Below are positions 1 to 8,311 of a stretch of DNA of 64,000 bases, one piece after another. Source of the DNA: Sphingomonas hominis. Lineage in GTDB: Bacteria; Pseudomonadota; Alphaproteobacteria; Sphingomonadales; Sphingomonadaceae. The DNA lies in NCBI RefSeq assembly GCF_013328205.1, contig NZ_JABULH010000002.1, positions 612,736-676,735 on the forward strand, read 5' to 3'. Under the pieces are notes generated by a model that saw only the letters and a list, made by a program, of their open reading frames with translations, was not told where the DNA came from and did no database searches. Numbering within the stretch: position 1 is the stretch's first letter; each line of letters starts with the position of its first letter. The position numbers and the translations under genes were made by a program.

Positions 1-46
1 GTTTAACCGACGTCCGATTGTTCGAAAGCTGCGGCGCACGGTTGGG

Positions 47-1786
47 TCAAGCGGCGATATCGTACGGCTTGATCTCTCCGGCGAGATAAAGATTGCGCGC
101 CTTCGCGCGGCTGAGCTTGCCCGAGCTGGTGCGGGGCAGGGTGCGCGGCGGGATCAGCTCCACGACGCAGTTCATGCCGGTGACCGAGCGAACCCGGTCG
201 CGGATCTCGTCGCGCAAGCGCGTGCGCTCGCCATCGTCCGAGCTGCGGCATTGCACCAGCACCGCGGGCGTTTCCTCGCCGCCAGGCGTGGTGATTGCAA
301 AGGCGGCGATGTCGCCCGCCTTGAAACCGGGAAGCTGTTCCACCGCCCATTCAATATCTTGCGGCCAATGGTTGCGACCATTGATGATGATCATGTCCTT
401 GGCGCGGCCGACGATGTAGATGTAGTCGTTCGACAAATACGCCATGTCGCCGGTGTCGAGCCAGCCGTCGACCAGGCAAGCGTCGGTCGCATCCTGATCG
501 CGGAAATAGCCGACCATCACCGACGGGCCGCGACACCACAATTTGCCGATCGCGCCGTCGGGCAGCGGGGTGCCGTCCTCCTCGCGTACCACGACCTCCA
601 TGTCGCGCACCGGCTTGCCGCAATTGACGATCGCGCGGTAGCGTTGCGGGCGGTCCTCGCCGTGGCTCATGCCCGACAGCTCGGTTTCCTCGACCAGCTC
701 GACGCGAATGCCCTCGCCCGGCGGCATCAGCGACACCGCCAGCGTCGCCTCGGCCAGGCCGTAGCTCGGCAAAAACGCGCTGGCCTTGAACCCGGCGCTG
801 GCGAATGCGTCGACGAACGCCTGCATCACGTCCGGCCGGATCATGTCGGCACCGTTCCCCGCCACGCGCCAGCGCGACAGGTCGAAGCGGTCGGACGCCT
901 TGGTCTGGCTCGAAATGCGGCGCGCGCAGATATCGTAGCCGAAGGTCGGCGAGTAGGAGAGGGTGGTGCCTGCGTTGCGGCTGACGAGGTCGAGCCACGA
1001 CAGCGGACGACGCGCGAAATCCTCGGTCTTCAGGTAATCGGTCGATACCTGGTTCGCCATCGGGGACAGGAAGCAGCCGACCAGTCCCATGTCGTGGTAC
1101 CACGGCAGCCACGACACGCAGCGGTCGTCCGCCGCGATCTGCATGCCGTGCGCGTGCGCGGCGAGATTGCTCAGCAACGCGCGATGCGTGATCGCGACGC
1201 CGTGCGGGAAGCGCGTCGAACCGCTCGAATATTGCAGGTAGCAGATGTCGTCCGCGCTCGCCGTCGGCAGCGTGACCGGTTCGGCCGGCCGCGCGAGCAG
1301 TTCGCTCCAGTCGACGCCCGTCACGCCTTGCGCGTCCGCCGCCGCCCCTGCCATCTGGTCGAGTTCGGTCGGGAAGATCAGCATGCGCGGGTCGCAGCTC
1401 GATAGCTGATTGCGCAACTGGTCGATGTACGAGTCGCGCCCGCCGAACGAGGTCGGCAGCGGCAGCGGCACCGGCCACGCACCCGCCAGCACGGTGCCGA
1501 AGAACAACTGCGCGAACTCGGCACTCGTCTCGGCCACCAAGGCGACGCGGTCGCCGGGCACGATCCCGGCGGCGATCAAGCGATAAGCGGCGGCGCGCGC
1601 ATCGTCGCGCAACTGCGCGTACGAATAGACGCGGACCAGTGTCGCGCGCGCGTCGTGGAAGTTCAGCCCGCGCGCGCCGCTCGCCGCATAGTCCAATGCT
1701 TCGCCCAACGTGCCGAAATCGGAGAACCGGCGCGGCAGCGCATCGGCAGTCGGCGTCGGCTGGAGCGGGGCGAGGTCACTGGTCAT
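47..1786 (-). CDS. Fatty acyl-AMP ligase (FAAL), candidate acyl-ACP synthetase for ceramide synthesis
   Basis: A 579-residue ANL-superfamily enzyme expected to activate a fatty acid as acyl-AMP and pass it to an acyl carrier protein. The adenylate-binding loop YSSGSTRFPHG lies near residues 186-196 and LPWYHDMGLVG near 227-237. The hinge segment (DTGDMAYL, GRAKDMIIINGRN) lies near 450-475, and a C-terminal SSGKLSRAK carries the usual lysine. The sequence around AGNGADMIRPD is typical of FAALs rather than acyl-CoA synthetases. The gene is transcribed away from recX and ends just inside the window. In Caulobacter an acyl-ACP synthetase of this kind takes part in ceramide synthesis. The other candidate ceramide genes are 48-58 kb away here, so the pathway link is an inference. 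The family call is secure; the substrate is not. Confidence 0.85.
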   Translation of the reverse strand: MTSDLAPLQPTPTADALPRRFSDFGTLGEALDYAASGARGLNFHDARATLVRVYSYAQLRDDARAAAYRLIAAGIVPGDRVALVAETSAEFAQLFFGTVLAGAWPVPLPLPTSFGGRDSYIDQLRNQLSSCDPRMLIFPTELDQMAGAAADAQGVTGVDWSELLARPAEPVTLPTASADDICYLQYSSGSTRFPHGVAITHRALLSNLAAHAHGMQIAADDRCVSWLPWYHDMGLVGCFLSPMANQVSTDYLKTEDFARRPLSWLDLVSRNAGTTLSYSPTFGYDICARRISSQTKASDRFDLSRWRVAGNGADMIRPDVMQAFVDAFASAGFKASAFLPSYGLAEATLAVSLMPPGEGIRVELVEETELSGMSHGEDRPQRYRAIVNCGKPVRDMEVVVREEDGTPLPDGAIGKLWCRGPSVMVGYFRDQDATDACLVDGWLDTGDMAYLSNDYIYIVGRAKDMIIINGRNHWPQDIEWAVEQLPGFKAGDIAAFAITTPGGEETPAVLVQCRSSDDGERTRLRDEIRDRVRSVTGMNCVVELIPPRTLPRTSSGKLSRAKARNLYLAGEIKPYDIAA

Positions 1787-1843
1787 TCACGTTGGTCCTG
1801 TCGCGGCGCCTTCGCGCACGTGCATGGATCATGAGCGGGGTTC

Positions 1844-2512
1844 ATGAGCGGGCGGCTAAACCCGAACGTTCAAAATCCTTCTTTACTGTGGCACAATCAA
1901 GGCGTGGACGGTTCATCGAACAACAGGCGATCATCGCGTGCGCGAACGGGTGATGACGACACGCGCGACGATCGATCGCGCCGGGCGGGCGGCGCACGCG
2001 AACGCCGCACCGTTCCGCCTTTGACCGCCGTGTCGCTCGAAGGATTGGCGCTCCGGTACGTTGAACGGTTCGCGACGACGCGCGGCAAGTTGAGCGATTA
2101 TCTGCGGCGCAAGATCCGCGAGCGTGGCTGGGAAGGCGAGGCGGCGGACGTTACCGCGCTCGCCGAACGGTTCGCAGAGCGAGGCTATGTCGACGATCGG
2201 GCGTACGCCGAGATGAAGACCGCCTCGCTCGCGCGTCGCGGGTTCGGCGAACGCCGCATTTCGGCCGCGCTGCACGCTGCGCGGGTCGAGGCGAACGATG
2301 CGGCCGAGGCGGTGGAGCAGGTACGCGACGGCGCGTTCGAGCAGGCCATGGCGTTCGCGCGGCGCAAGCGGATCGGACCGTTTGCGCGCCATCCGGTCGA
2401 CGACGATCAACGGCGCAAGCAACTCGCCGCGATGCTGCGCGCGGGACATTCGTTCACGCTGGCGAACAAAATTGTACGATCATGTGCCGATCCCGACGGG
2501 AACGACGATTGA
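1844..2512 (+). CDS. recX: RecX family regulatory protein
   Basis: RecX-like modulator of the recombinase RecA, made of helical repeats rich in Arg and Glu. Recognisable segments are [38 protein letters not shown] and [20 protein letters not shown]. The first 60 or so residues, as translated from this ATG, are basic and low in complexity and do not look like RecX. True translation may therefore start later, for example at the in-frame TTG at 2021 or GTG at 2030, although neither has a convincing ribosome site. recA is not in the window. The gene is divergent from the FAAL gene and sits 76 bases ahead of the cold-shock gene. Confidence 0.8.
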   Translation: MSGRLNPNVQNPSLLWHNQGVDGSSNNRRSSRARTGDDDTRDDRSRRAGGARERRTVPPLTAVSLEGLALRYVERFATTRGKLSDYLRRKIRERGWEGEAADVTALAERFAERGYVDDRAYAEMKTASLARRGFGERRISAALHAARVEANDAAEAVEQVRDGAFEQAMAFARRKRIGPFARHPVDDDQRRKQLAAMLRAGHSFTLANKIVRSCADPDGNDD

Positions 2513-2588
2513 CGCGAGCGTTAATAGGCTGAATCATTGTGCGGCGCATGATCGTCGCTGTGCATGCGAAGGGGAGTTCGAACAAACG

Positions 2589-3203
2589 GTGCCGGAAGGA
2601 ACGCCCTTGGCCGATGGCAGGGACGAGCACGCACGTGTCCTCGGCGACGCGGGCGAGGCTTTGACCGTTTCCGGTACGTTGAAATGGTTCGACGCGACGC
2701 GTGGCTTCGGGTTCCTGGTCGCGGACGACGAGCGGATCGGTGACGTGCTGATCCACTTCAGCGTGTTGCAGCAACATGGGCGTCGCACATTACCTGAGGG
2801 CACGCGGATGGACGTGTCCGCCATCCAGCGCGCGCGCGGTTATCAGGCGACGGCTGTGCACGAGATCGACGTGGCCGCTGCGGCAAGCGTGGTGCGCGAC
2901 CGCGATCGCGACCGGATCGATCCGGAGCATGCGGTGGACGATGCCGGCGACTGGCAGGGCGTAGTCGTAAAATGGTTCAACCGGCTGAAGGGCTACGGCT
3001 TTCTCGTCCGTGACGATGCGCCTGGCGACATCTTCGTGCACATGGAAACGCTGCGCCGTGCCGGCGTCGCCGAGGTCGAGCCCGACCAGCCGTTGCTCGC
3101 GCGGATCGTCGACGGGCGCAAGGGGCCGCTCGCGGTGGCGGTCGCGGTGCCGGACGGGGGTGAGGTGGTTTACCCCGTTGAAGCGGGCGCGCGCGACGGG
3201 TAA
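2589..3203 (+). CDS. Cold shock protein with two cold-shock domains
   Basis: About 204 residues containing two cold-shock (S1/OB-fold) domains that bind single-stranded RNA or DNA. The first has [16 protein letters not shown] and DVLIHFSVL (RNP1/RNP2-like). The second has [15 protein letters not shown] and DIFVHMETL. Tandem-domain cold-shock proteins are common in alphaproteobacteria. The open frame extends upstream into recX, but that part is an out-of-frame shadow. I chose GTG at 2589, preceded by AAGGGGAG about 13 bases upstream. TTG at 2607 has a better-spaced GGAAGGA and is an equally good alternative. The gene lies between recX and the complex I gene on the same strand. Confidence 0.85.
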   Translation: MPEGTPLADGRDEHARVLGDAGEALTVSGTLKWFDATRGFGFLVADDERIGDVLIHFSVLQQHGRRTLPEGTRMDVSAIQRARGYQATAVHEIDVAAAASVVRDRDRDRIDPEHAVDDAGDWQGVVVKWFNRLKGYGFLVRDDAPGDIFVHMETLRRAGVAEVEPDQPLLARIVDGRKGPLAVAVAVPDGGEVVYPVEAGARDG

Positions 3204-3214
3204 GCGGGCCAGCG

Positions 3215-3610
3215 ATGGGCATCAATCTCAATCCGTTCACCTGGTGGAACGGCGCAACGATCGGCACGATGATCTACGGCCTGCGCGGCAAGCGTCAGGT
3301 CGGCGAGGACGCGCTGGGCAACACCTATTGGGAAGGTGGCACCACGCCGCAGGGAACCACGCGGCGCTGGGTGATCTACCAGGGTGCGAACGATACCAGC
3401 CGGGTGCCACCCGATTGGTTCAGCTGGCTGCACCATCAGATCGCCGACGTGCCCGACCAGTCGCTGCCCGCGCCGCGCCAGTGGCAGAAGCCTGCCGTGC
3501 CCAACATGACCGGCACCGCGCTGGCCTATCGCCCTTCGGGCGCGCTCGAGAAGGGCGGTAATCGTGCCTCTGCCACCGGCGATTACGAGGCGTGGAGCCC
3601 CGACGCGTGA
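3215..3610 (+). CDS. NADH:ubiquinone oxidoreductase subunit NDUFA12 family
   Basis: A 131-residue homologue of the mitochondrial complex I accessory subunit NDUFA12 (B17.2), found in alphaproteobacteria. Visible family features are the aromatic N-terminus NPFTWWNGATIGT, the GEDALGNTYWE segment, the RRWVIYQG strand and the VPPDWFSWLHH helix. It should sit on the matrix/cytoplasmic arm of complex I. The core nuo genes are not in this window, which is normal because this gene is usually unlinked to them. Its end overlaps the start of the DUF2155 gene by four bases (GTGA), so the two are probably translated together. Confidence 0.92.
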   Translation: MGINLNPFTWWNGATIGTMIYGLRGKRQVGEDALGNTYWEGGTTPQGTTRRWVIYQGANDTSRVPPDWFSWLHHQIADVPDQSLPAPRQWQKPAVPNMTGTALAYRPSGALEKGGNRASATGDYEAWSPDA

Positions 3611-4272
3611 GGCGCGCGGCCGCGGTCGGCGGCCTGGCGGTGCTTGCGGCGGGTGGCGGCGCGGTGTGGTACGGCATCGACCACAGCCTGATCGGCGCGC
3701 CGGTCGTCGCGCGCGCGACGGTGAGTCGCCCCGTGCCTAACGCATCGCGGCGTTCGGCACCTGAGGAGGTCGCGAACGGCGCTTCCGACGTGGTCGAGAC
3801 GGTGAAGGATGCAGCGGTCGACGCGGGCACCACGCCGATGAACCAGCGCGTTGCGGTGCTCGGCCTGCTCAACAAGCGGAACGGCGTCAGCCGCGACCTG
3901 ACGCTCAAGCCGGGACAAGCGGTGCGCGTCGGCGACGTCGTGGTGCGAATGTCGGCGTGCGAGCAGACCGCGCCGTGGGAGCAGCAGACGCTGACCGGCG
4001 CGTTCGTGCAATTGGACGTGCAGAATGTCGAGCGGCGCTGGCAGCGCGTCTTCTCGGGCTGGCTCTACAAGGAGCGGCCGCAGCTCAACGTCGTGCTGCA
4101 CCCGATCTACGACGTGTGGACCAAAAGTTGCGCGATGAGCTTCCCTGGCACCGAGCCTGTCGCCGCGCCGTTGCCCGCCGCCAAGCGGTCGAGCGCGCCG
4201 AAATCGGCTCGGTCGTCGCTGCCCAACGAAGCCGATGACACGCCGAGCGCGGCGGTCAACAACGCCTTATAA
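3607..4272 (+). CDS. DUF2155 domain-containing secreted/anchored protein
   Basis: A 221-residue protein of unknown function with an N-terminal hydrophobic signal or anchor (AAAVGGLAVLAAGGGAVWYG). The DUF2155 domain occupies roughly residues 85-185 and includes LNKRNGVSRDLTLKPGQAV, MSACEQTAPWEQQ, FSGWLYKERPQLNVVLHPIYDVW and a second cysteine in TKSCAMSFPG. The two cysteines could form a periplasmic disulfide. I chose GTG 3607, which overlaps the stop of the NDUFA12 gene. The last 166 bases overlap the 3' end of aat on the other strand. The conserved DUF2155 end and the conserved Aat end are encoded on opposite strands of the same DNA. Confidence 0.85.
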   Translation: MRRAAAVGGLAVLAAGGGAVWYGIDHSLIGAPVVARATVSRPVPNASRRSAPEEVANGASDVVETVKDAAVDAGTTPMNQRVAVLGLLNKRNGVSRDLTLKPGQAVRVGDVVVRMSACEQTAPWEQQTLTGAFVQLDVQNVERRWQRVFSGWLYKERPQLNVVLHPIYDVWTKSCAMSFPGTEPVAAPLPAAKRSSAPKSARSSLPNEADDTPSAAVNNAL

Positions 4273-4817
4273 GCGCTGCGGCTGATCTCCACCGCGCCAA
4301 GCGAGGCGAGGTGATCGGTCATGAACTGGCAGTCGAGCAAGGCATAGCCGCCGGCGCGCAGACGCGCGACCAGCGCGGCGATCGCGACCTTGGATGCGTT
4401 GGTGGCGCGGCTCACCATGCTCTCGCCGAAAAAGGCGCGGCCGATCGATAGGCCGTACAGGCCGCCGACCAGTTCGTCGCCCAGCCAGCATTCCACCGAG
4501 TGTGCATGTCCCATCGCGTGCAATTGGCCGAACGCGTGTTCGATCGACTCGTTGATCCACGTCTCGGGTCTGTCGGCGGCACTTTCGGCGCATAAGCGCA
4601 GGATCTGCTCGAACGCGCGATCGCTGGTGACGCGGAAGCGATCGGCGACCAGAACCTTGCGCAACGAGCGCGACAGGTGGAAGCGGTCGAGCGGCAGGAT
4701 CGCGCGGCGGCGTGGTTCGACCCAGTAGACGCTGTCCGCATCGCGGCTGTCCGCCATCGGGAACACGCCCACCGAATAGGCACCAAGCAGTAGGGCGGGA
4801 TCGAGCCGCTGCACCAT
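4107..4817 (-). CDS. aat: Leucyl/phenylalanyl-tRNA--protein transferase
   Basis: Aat attaches Leu or Phe to N-terminal Arg/Lys of proteins, marking them for the ClpS/ClpAP N-end rule pathway in the cytoplasm. Diagnostic motifs are AYSVGVFPMAD, VYWVEPRRRAILPLDRFHLSRSL, HSVECWLGDELVGGLYG, GRAFFGESMVS and LLDCQFMTDHLASLGA. I start it at ATG 4817, which shares one base with the stop of the ParA gene (TGATG) and gives 236 residues, a normal length. An ATG ten codons upstream is possible. The 3' end overlaps the DUF2155 gene head to head. Confidence 0.93.
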   Translation of the reverse strand: MVQRLDPALLLGAYSVGVFPMADSRDADSVYWVEPRRRAILPLDRFHLSRSLRKVLVADRFRVTSDRAFEQILRLCAESAADRPETWINESIEHAFGQLHAMGHAHSVECWLGDELVGGLYGLSIGRAFFGESMVSRATNASKVAIAALVARLRAGGYALLDCQFMTDHLASLGAVEISRSAYKALLTAALGVSSASLGSDDRADFGALDRLAAGNGAATGSVPGKLIAQLLVHTS

Positions 4818-5524
4818 CACGCGAGCCGTTTCTCGATTCTGGTCCACAATTCGGCAAAGGCGATCGCCGCAACCGAGCGTGGGGCGATCGCGCCCAGGCA
4901 GCGCCGGCTGGTGGCGGCGCTCTCGACCGCGCTCGCCATTGGAATGATCGGCCAGTCGGGATGGCGTGCCAGCGCGTCGGCGTGGAGTGCGCGTCGGCGA
5001 TCGACCATGACGTGGACCGGCAGCGTGCGCGTGCGCCCGCCCAGGTGCCGGTCGACCTCGACCCAGGCGCGCTCGGACAAGGCCGAGGGAACGACGGGCA
5101 CGACGATCAGGTCGGCGGCGCGCGCAACTTGATCCGCGGTTTCGGTCAGCCCGGGCGGGCAGTCGAGCAGCACGCGGTCGTGATCGCCCAATTCGTCCAG
5201 CAGTCGTTCGAGCCGACGCTTCTTGGCCAAAGTGCGGAACAGGTGATTGAGATCGCGCAACGACGCGTCGGCGGGCAGCAGGTCGAGCCGCTCGACCGGC
5301 GTGACGCGGATCAGCCGCGCGGGCGGCACGTGGCGCGCGAACACGGCATGCGCGCGCTCACCACCGCCATCCTCGCCGAGCATCCAGCTCGATGCGGCCT
5401 GCGGATCGAGGTCCCATAGCAAGGTGCGCCGCGACGACAGGGTCGCGGCGCACCAGGCCAGGTTGACGGCGAGCGTCGATTTGCCGACGCCGCCTTTCAG
5501 GCTGTAGATCGCAATCGTCGCCAT
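4817..5524 (-). CDS. ParA/MinD-family ATPase
   Basis: A 235-residue deviant Walker A ATPase of the ParA/Soj group. It begins MATIAIYSLKGGVGKSTLAVN (the signature Lys is in KGGVGKS), followed by the switch WDLDPQAASSWML and the Walker B-like VLLDCPPGL. These proteins position chromosomes, plasmids or cell-surface and storage complexes. There is no ParB partner nearby, so this is an orphan ParA and its cargo cannot be read from the sequence. It is in one unit with aat, the two genes overlapping by one base. Confidence 0.85.
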   Translation of the reverse strand: MATIAIYSLKGGVGKSTLAVNLAWCAATLSSRRTLLWDLDPQAASSWMLGEDGGGERAHAVFARHVPPARLIRVTPVERLDLLPADASLRDLNHLFRTLAKKRRLERLLDELGDHDRVLLDCPPGLTETADQVARAADLIVVPVVPSALSERAWVEVDRHLGGRTRTLPVHVMVDRRRALHADALARHPDWPIIPMASAVESAATSRRCLGAIAPRSVAAIAFAELWTRIEKRLA

Positions 5525-5596
5525 GGCAGCGTCAGGCTAAGCTGCTCGCTCCGCCATGACAACGGCCACAATGGTCCCGATTTGACGGAACCCTGC

Positions 5597-5983
5597 TTAG
5601 GCGTGGCAGGCGAGCGCGCCCTTGCCGGGCTGGGTCAACGCGACCGCAGTGGTGTTGCCGGTCATCGACCAACCGCCCTCGGCGGTCAGCGGCTTGCCGG
5701 CCTCGGCGCTCTTCAGCACGGTCGGCGTTCCATCCTTGGCGGTGCGCACCACCGCCTGCTTGTCGCCCTGGAAGAAGGTGACGTAGACGAGGCTGCCGTC
5801 CTTGCAGCGCATCGTCTTGTCGGCCTTGATCGCGGGCGGCAGCTCGACCGGTGCGGCCTTGGCGAGGTTGGCAGCCATAGGATCGGGGTTCATGTCGACC
5901 ACTTCGGGGCTCGACTGCGAATTGCATGCCGCGAGCGCTAACAGAGCGGTGGCGGCGAGCGGGGGGAGGAGGCGGGTTACCAT
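5597..5983 (-). CDS. Small outer-membrane lipoprotein, possibly MliC-like
   Basis: A 128-residue exported lipoprotein. Its signal peptide MVTRLLPPLAATALLALAAC ends in a lipobox (LAAC), with the cysteine at position 20. The mature part has two further cysteines, in MRCKDG and ALACHA, and a pattern of short beta strands (YVTFFQGDKQAVV, GGWSMTGNTTAVAL) that resembles the MliC family of C-type lysozyme inhibitors. That assignment is tentative. The start ATG at 5983 is fixed by the signal peptide; the longer open frame upstream is spurious. It is divergent from cysK. Confidence 0.8.
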   Translation of the reverse strand: MVTRLLPPLAATALLALAACNSQSSPEVVDMNPDPMAANLAKAAPVELPPAIKADKTMRCKDGSLVYVTFFQGDKQAVVRTAKDGTPTVLKSAEAGKPLTAEGGWSMTGNTTAVALTQPGKGALACHA

Positions 5984-6148
5984 AACGCGGCGGCGCTTCG
6001 CGCATGCGCAAAAGCGCGTCAAGTCTCTGCTGCGATGCGACACGATGAGACGTACGGCGGCAAGGTTCGCGGTCGCCCCGGCAATGCTTTGGCGCCGCAA
6101 AGCCGCGCTTGCTTGCGGGCGGCGGGGTGGACCCCCTATGTCGTCGCG

Positions 6149-7126
6149 ATGGAAACTATCCCCGGCACGCTCGCGCTCATCGGCAACACCCCGCTCGTCC
6201 GTCTGGCAGGTCCGAGCGCGGCGACCGGTTGCGACATCTTCGGTAAGTGCGAGTTCGCCAATCCGGGCGCCAGCGTGAAGGATCGTGCCGCGCTGTCGAT
6301 CGTCGAGGATGCGGAGGAACGCGGGTTGCTGGCACCCGGCGGCACCATCGTCGAGGGCACAGCGGGCAATACCGGGATCGGCCTCGCGCTGGTCGCCAAT
6401 GCCAAGGGCTATCGCACGATCATCGTCATGCCCGACACCCAGTCGAAGGAGAAGATGGACACGCTGCGCGCGCTTGGCGCGGAATTGGTGACGGTGCCGG
6501 CCGCGCCTTATTCGTCGCCGTGCCATTTCGTGCACACGTCACGCCGGATCGCCGAGGAAACGCCGGGCGCGGTGTGGGCCAACCAGTTCGACAATATCGC
6601 TAATCGTCGCGCGCACGTCACCGGCACCGCCGAGGAGATCTGGGCGCAGATGGACGGGCGCGTCGACGGCTTCACCTGCGCCGCGGGCACCGGCGGCACG
6701 ATCGCGGGTGTCGGGCTCGGCCTCAAGGCGAAGGACGAGCGCGTGTGCATCGCGCTCAGCGATCCGCACGGCGCGGCGCTCTACGAATATTACGCGCACG
6801 GCGAACTGCGCTCGGAAGGGTCGTCGGTCGCCGAAGGGATCGGGCAGGGGCGGATCACCGCCAACCTCGAAGGCGCGCCGATCGACACGCAGTTTCGCAT
6901 CTCCGATCAGGAAGGCTATGATTGGGTCGATCGCTTGTTGCGCGAGGAAGGATTGTGCCTCGGCCTATCGTCAGGAATCAATGTAGCGGGCGCGGTTCGG
7001 CTCGCGCGGCATCTTGGGCCGGGGAAGCGCGTCGCCACGATCCTGTGCGATACCGGCTTTCGCTATCTGTCTACCTTGCACGATCCCACCTGGCGCGCCG
7101 CCAAGGGCTTGCACCGTACGGCGTGA
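6149..7126 (+). CDS. cysK: Cysteine synthase (O-acetylserine sulfhydrylase family)
   Basis: A PLP-dependent fold type II enzyme of 325 residues that makes cysteine from O-acetylserine and sulfide. It starts METIPGTLALIGNTPLVRL. The PLP lysine lies in NPGASVKDRAAL, the substrate loop is EGTAGNTGIG, and the phosphate-binding glycine loop is CAAGTGGTIAG. The insert with EYYAHGEL and the end TILCDTGFRYLS also match the family. A cystathionine beta-synthase-like activity cannot be excluded. The ATG at 6149 was chosen because homology begins there; the frame is open upstream without family similarity. Confidence 0.88.
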   Translation: METIPGTLALIGNTPLVRLAGPSAATGCDIFGKCEFANPGASVKDRAALSIVEDAEERGLLAPGGTIVEGTAGNTGIGLALVANAKGYRTIIVMPDTQSKEKMDTLRALGAELVTVPAAPYSSPCHFVHTSRRIAEETPGAVWANQFDNIANRRAHVTGTAEEIWAQMDGRVDGFTCAAGTGGTIAGVGLGLKAKDERVCIALSDPHGAALYEYYAHGELRSEGSSVAEGIGQGRITANLEGAPIDTQFRISDQEGYDWVDRLLREEGLCLGLSSGINVAGAVRLARHLGPGKRVATILCDTGFRYLSTLHDPTWRAAKGLHRTA

Positions 7127-7190
7127 GCCGAGCGGGGGGCGTTGGCAGGTTCGACATGATGGCGACGATCCGTTATACCCGTGCGACAGG

Positions 7191-7475
7191 ATGAAGCAGC
7201 AACCCAATCCTCGCGACGTGGCGGAGCAGGCGCGCCAGCGTATCCGGGTCGGCATGATCGGTCTCGCCGCGGTCGTGCTGCTGATTGGGCTGGCGAGTGC
7301 GATCTTCTCCACCGTGACGCGCGATCGACCAGTGGCCGACGCTGCGTCGCGCGGTGCCGTCGTGGCGCAAGCGGGCGCACCCGCGGCAGCGCCGTCCGCG
7401 GGCAACGAGCCCTTGGCCGAACTGGGGGTCACGCCCAGCATCGGCAACAGCGATGCGGGCTCAACCGGGAAGTAG
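7191..7475 (+). CDS. Small single-pass membrane protein
   Basis: A 94-residue protein with a charged N-terminus (MKQQPNPRDVAEQARQRIR), one transmembrane helix near residues 21-43 (VGMIGLAAVVLLIGLASAIF) and an Ala/Pro/Gly-rich outside tail. I recognise no domain. The pattern is consistent with a conserved short membrane protein that precedes the dcw cluster in sphingomonads, but I cannot confirm that. It is separated from mraZ by about 335 bases of regulatory DNA, so it is probably not cotranscribed with it. Confidence 0.65.
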   Translation: MKQQPNPRDVAEQARQRIRVGMIGLAAVVLLIGLASAIFSTVTRDRPVADAASRGAVVAQAGAPAAAPSAGNEPLAELGVTPSIGNSDAGSTGK

Positions 7476-7579
7476 GCGGTCGTTGTTAGAGTGGGTGTGT
7501 AATGCCGACGCGACGCGGAAATAGTCTGATATTCTGACCTTTTTTCCTAGCGATCAACATGCGTTAGCGGAGCGGATAA

Positions 7580-7594
7580 GAACAAATAAGGAAC
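7580..7594. promoter_or_regulatory. Candidate LexA (SOS) box upstream of the dcw cluster
   Basis: The sequence is GAAC-AAATAAG-GAAC, exactly the direct-repeat operator GAAC-N7-GAAC (equivalently GTTC-N7-GTTC) known for alphaproteobacterial LexA. It lies in the non-coding stretch about 215 bases before mraZ. Eight fixed bases can occur by chance about twice in 64 kb counting both strands, so position and AT-rich spacing are the main support. Confidence 0.5.
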
Positions 7595-7640
7595 ATAAAC
7601 TCGCCTGTTGCAGGCACATCACGCTAATCCAATACCTTGC

Positions 7641-7682
7641 GCGATTTCCCCGAATTTCCCCGGAAATCCCTTCCGATCCCAC
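7641..7682. promoter_or_regulatory. MraZ-box array, four direct repeats at 10-bp period
   Basis: On the minus strand GGG triplets recur exactly every ten bases as GTGGGA, AAGGGA, CGGGGA and CGGGGA (plus strand: blocks ending TCCC at 7650, 7660, 7670 and 7680). MraZ binds short GGG-containing direct repeats at 10-bp spacing upstream of its own gene, so this is its likely operator. The flanking stretch 7476-7810 otherwise holds a LexA-like box and a T6 run near 7541; I see no gene in it. Confidence 0.75.
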
Positions 7683-7810
7683 CGCAACTTTGCTACGCCT
7701 CCTGTGACATTGGGGGCAGCACCAACGTTGTTTGCAGACAGGCTTGAGCGCGGGGCGATGATGGTCGTTCCGCGGGCAACCCGGTCATGTACCCCGAGTG
7801 CGAGGTGGGT

Positions 7811-8311
7811 GTGGCCGAACGGGTGGATTATCAGGGAAAGGGGCTTGGTCTTGTCGACGACAAGGGCCGGGTCGCGATTCCCAACACCCTTCGCGCAGCG
7901 CTAGCCAAGAACAGCCCGCGCGACGACGGCAAGGACGGCGGCACCGTTATCATCGCCGCGCACCCGGCCTACCGCTGCCTGATCGCCTACGACCCGAACT
8001 TCGTGCCGATCCACAAGGCCGAACTGAAGGCGCGCGAAGCGGCGGACGAGGCCAAGGAAGGCCGCACCGACTGGAACATCCTCGACCGTGCCGGCGCGGC
8101 CGAGCCGCTGCCGTTCGATGGGTCGGGCCGTTTCATCATGCCCGCGTTCGAGCGCCGCTACGCGCGGATCGGCGGCGCGGCGGTGTTCCTGGGATCGTTT
8201 AACTGGATTACGATCTGGGCGCCCGCGCTGCTACTGGAAGCGACGGACGTCGACCCGTTCATCCGCGAGTTCGTGGAGTTCACCTGCGAGGAAAAGGGGA
8301 TCGCGCTGTGA
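7811..8311 (+). CDS. mraZ: Transcriptional regulator MraZ
   Basis: DNA-binding regulator of the dcw cluster, made of two SpoVT/AbrB-like halves that assemble into rings. The first half has [16 protein letters not shown] and the second has [21 protein letters not shown] prefer GTG 7811 as start because a GAGG lies five bases upstream and the family begins only a few residues before the first KGR motif. ATG 7787 in the same frame would add eight residues. The gene overlaps rsmH by four bases and has its presumed operator just upstream. Confidence 0.92.
   Translation: MAERVDYQGKGLGLVDDKGRVAIPNTLRAALAKNSPRDDGKDGGTVIIAAHPAYRCLIAYDPNFVPIHKAELKAREAADEAKEGRTDWNILDRAGAAEPLPFDGSGRFIMPAFERRYARIGGAAVFLGSFNWITIWAPALLLEATDVDPFIREFVEFTCEEKGIAL

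Noticed and set aside
4817-5524. A ParA-ParB partition or defence system
   Set aside because: There is no ParB, centromere-like repeat or effector gene nearby. It is an orphan ParA ATPase next to aat.
7590-7609. GGAAC...GTT upstream of mraZ as an EcfG promoter
   Set aside because: The spacing is 12 instead of 16-17 bases, and the GAAC is better explained as half of the LexA-like direct repeat.
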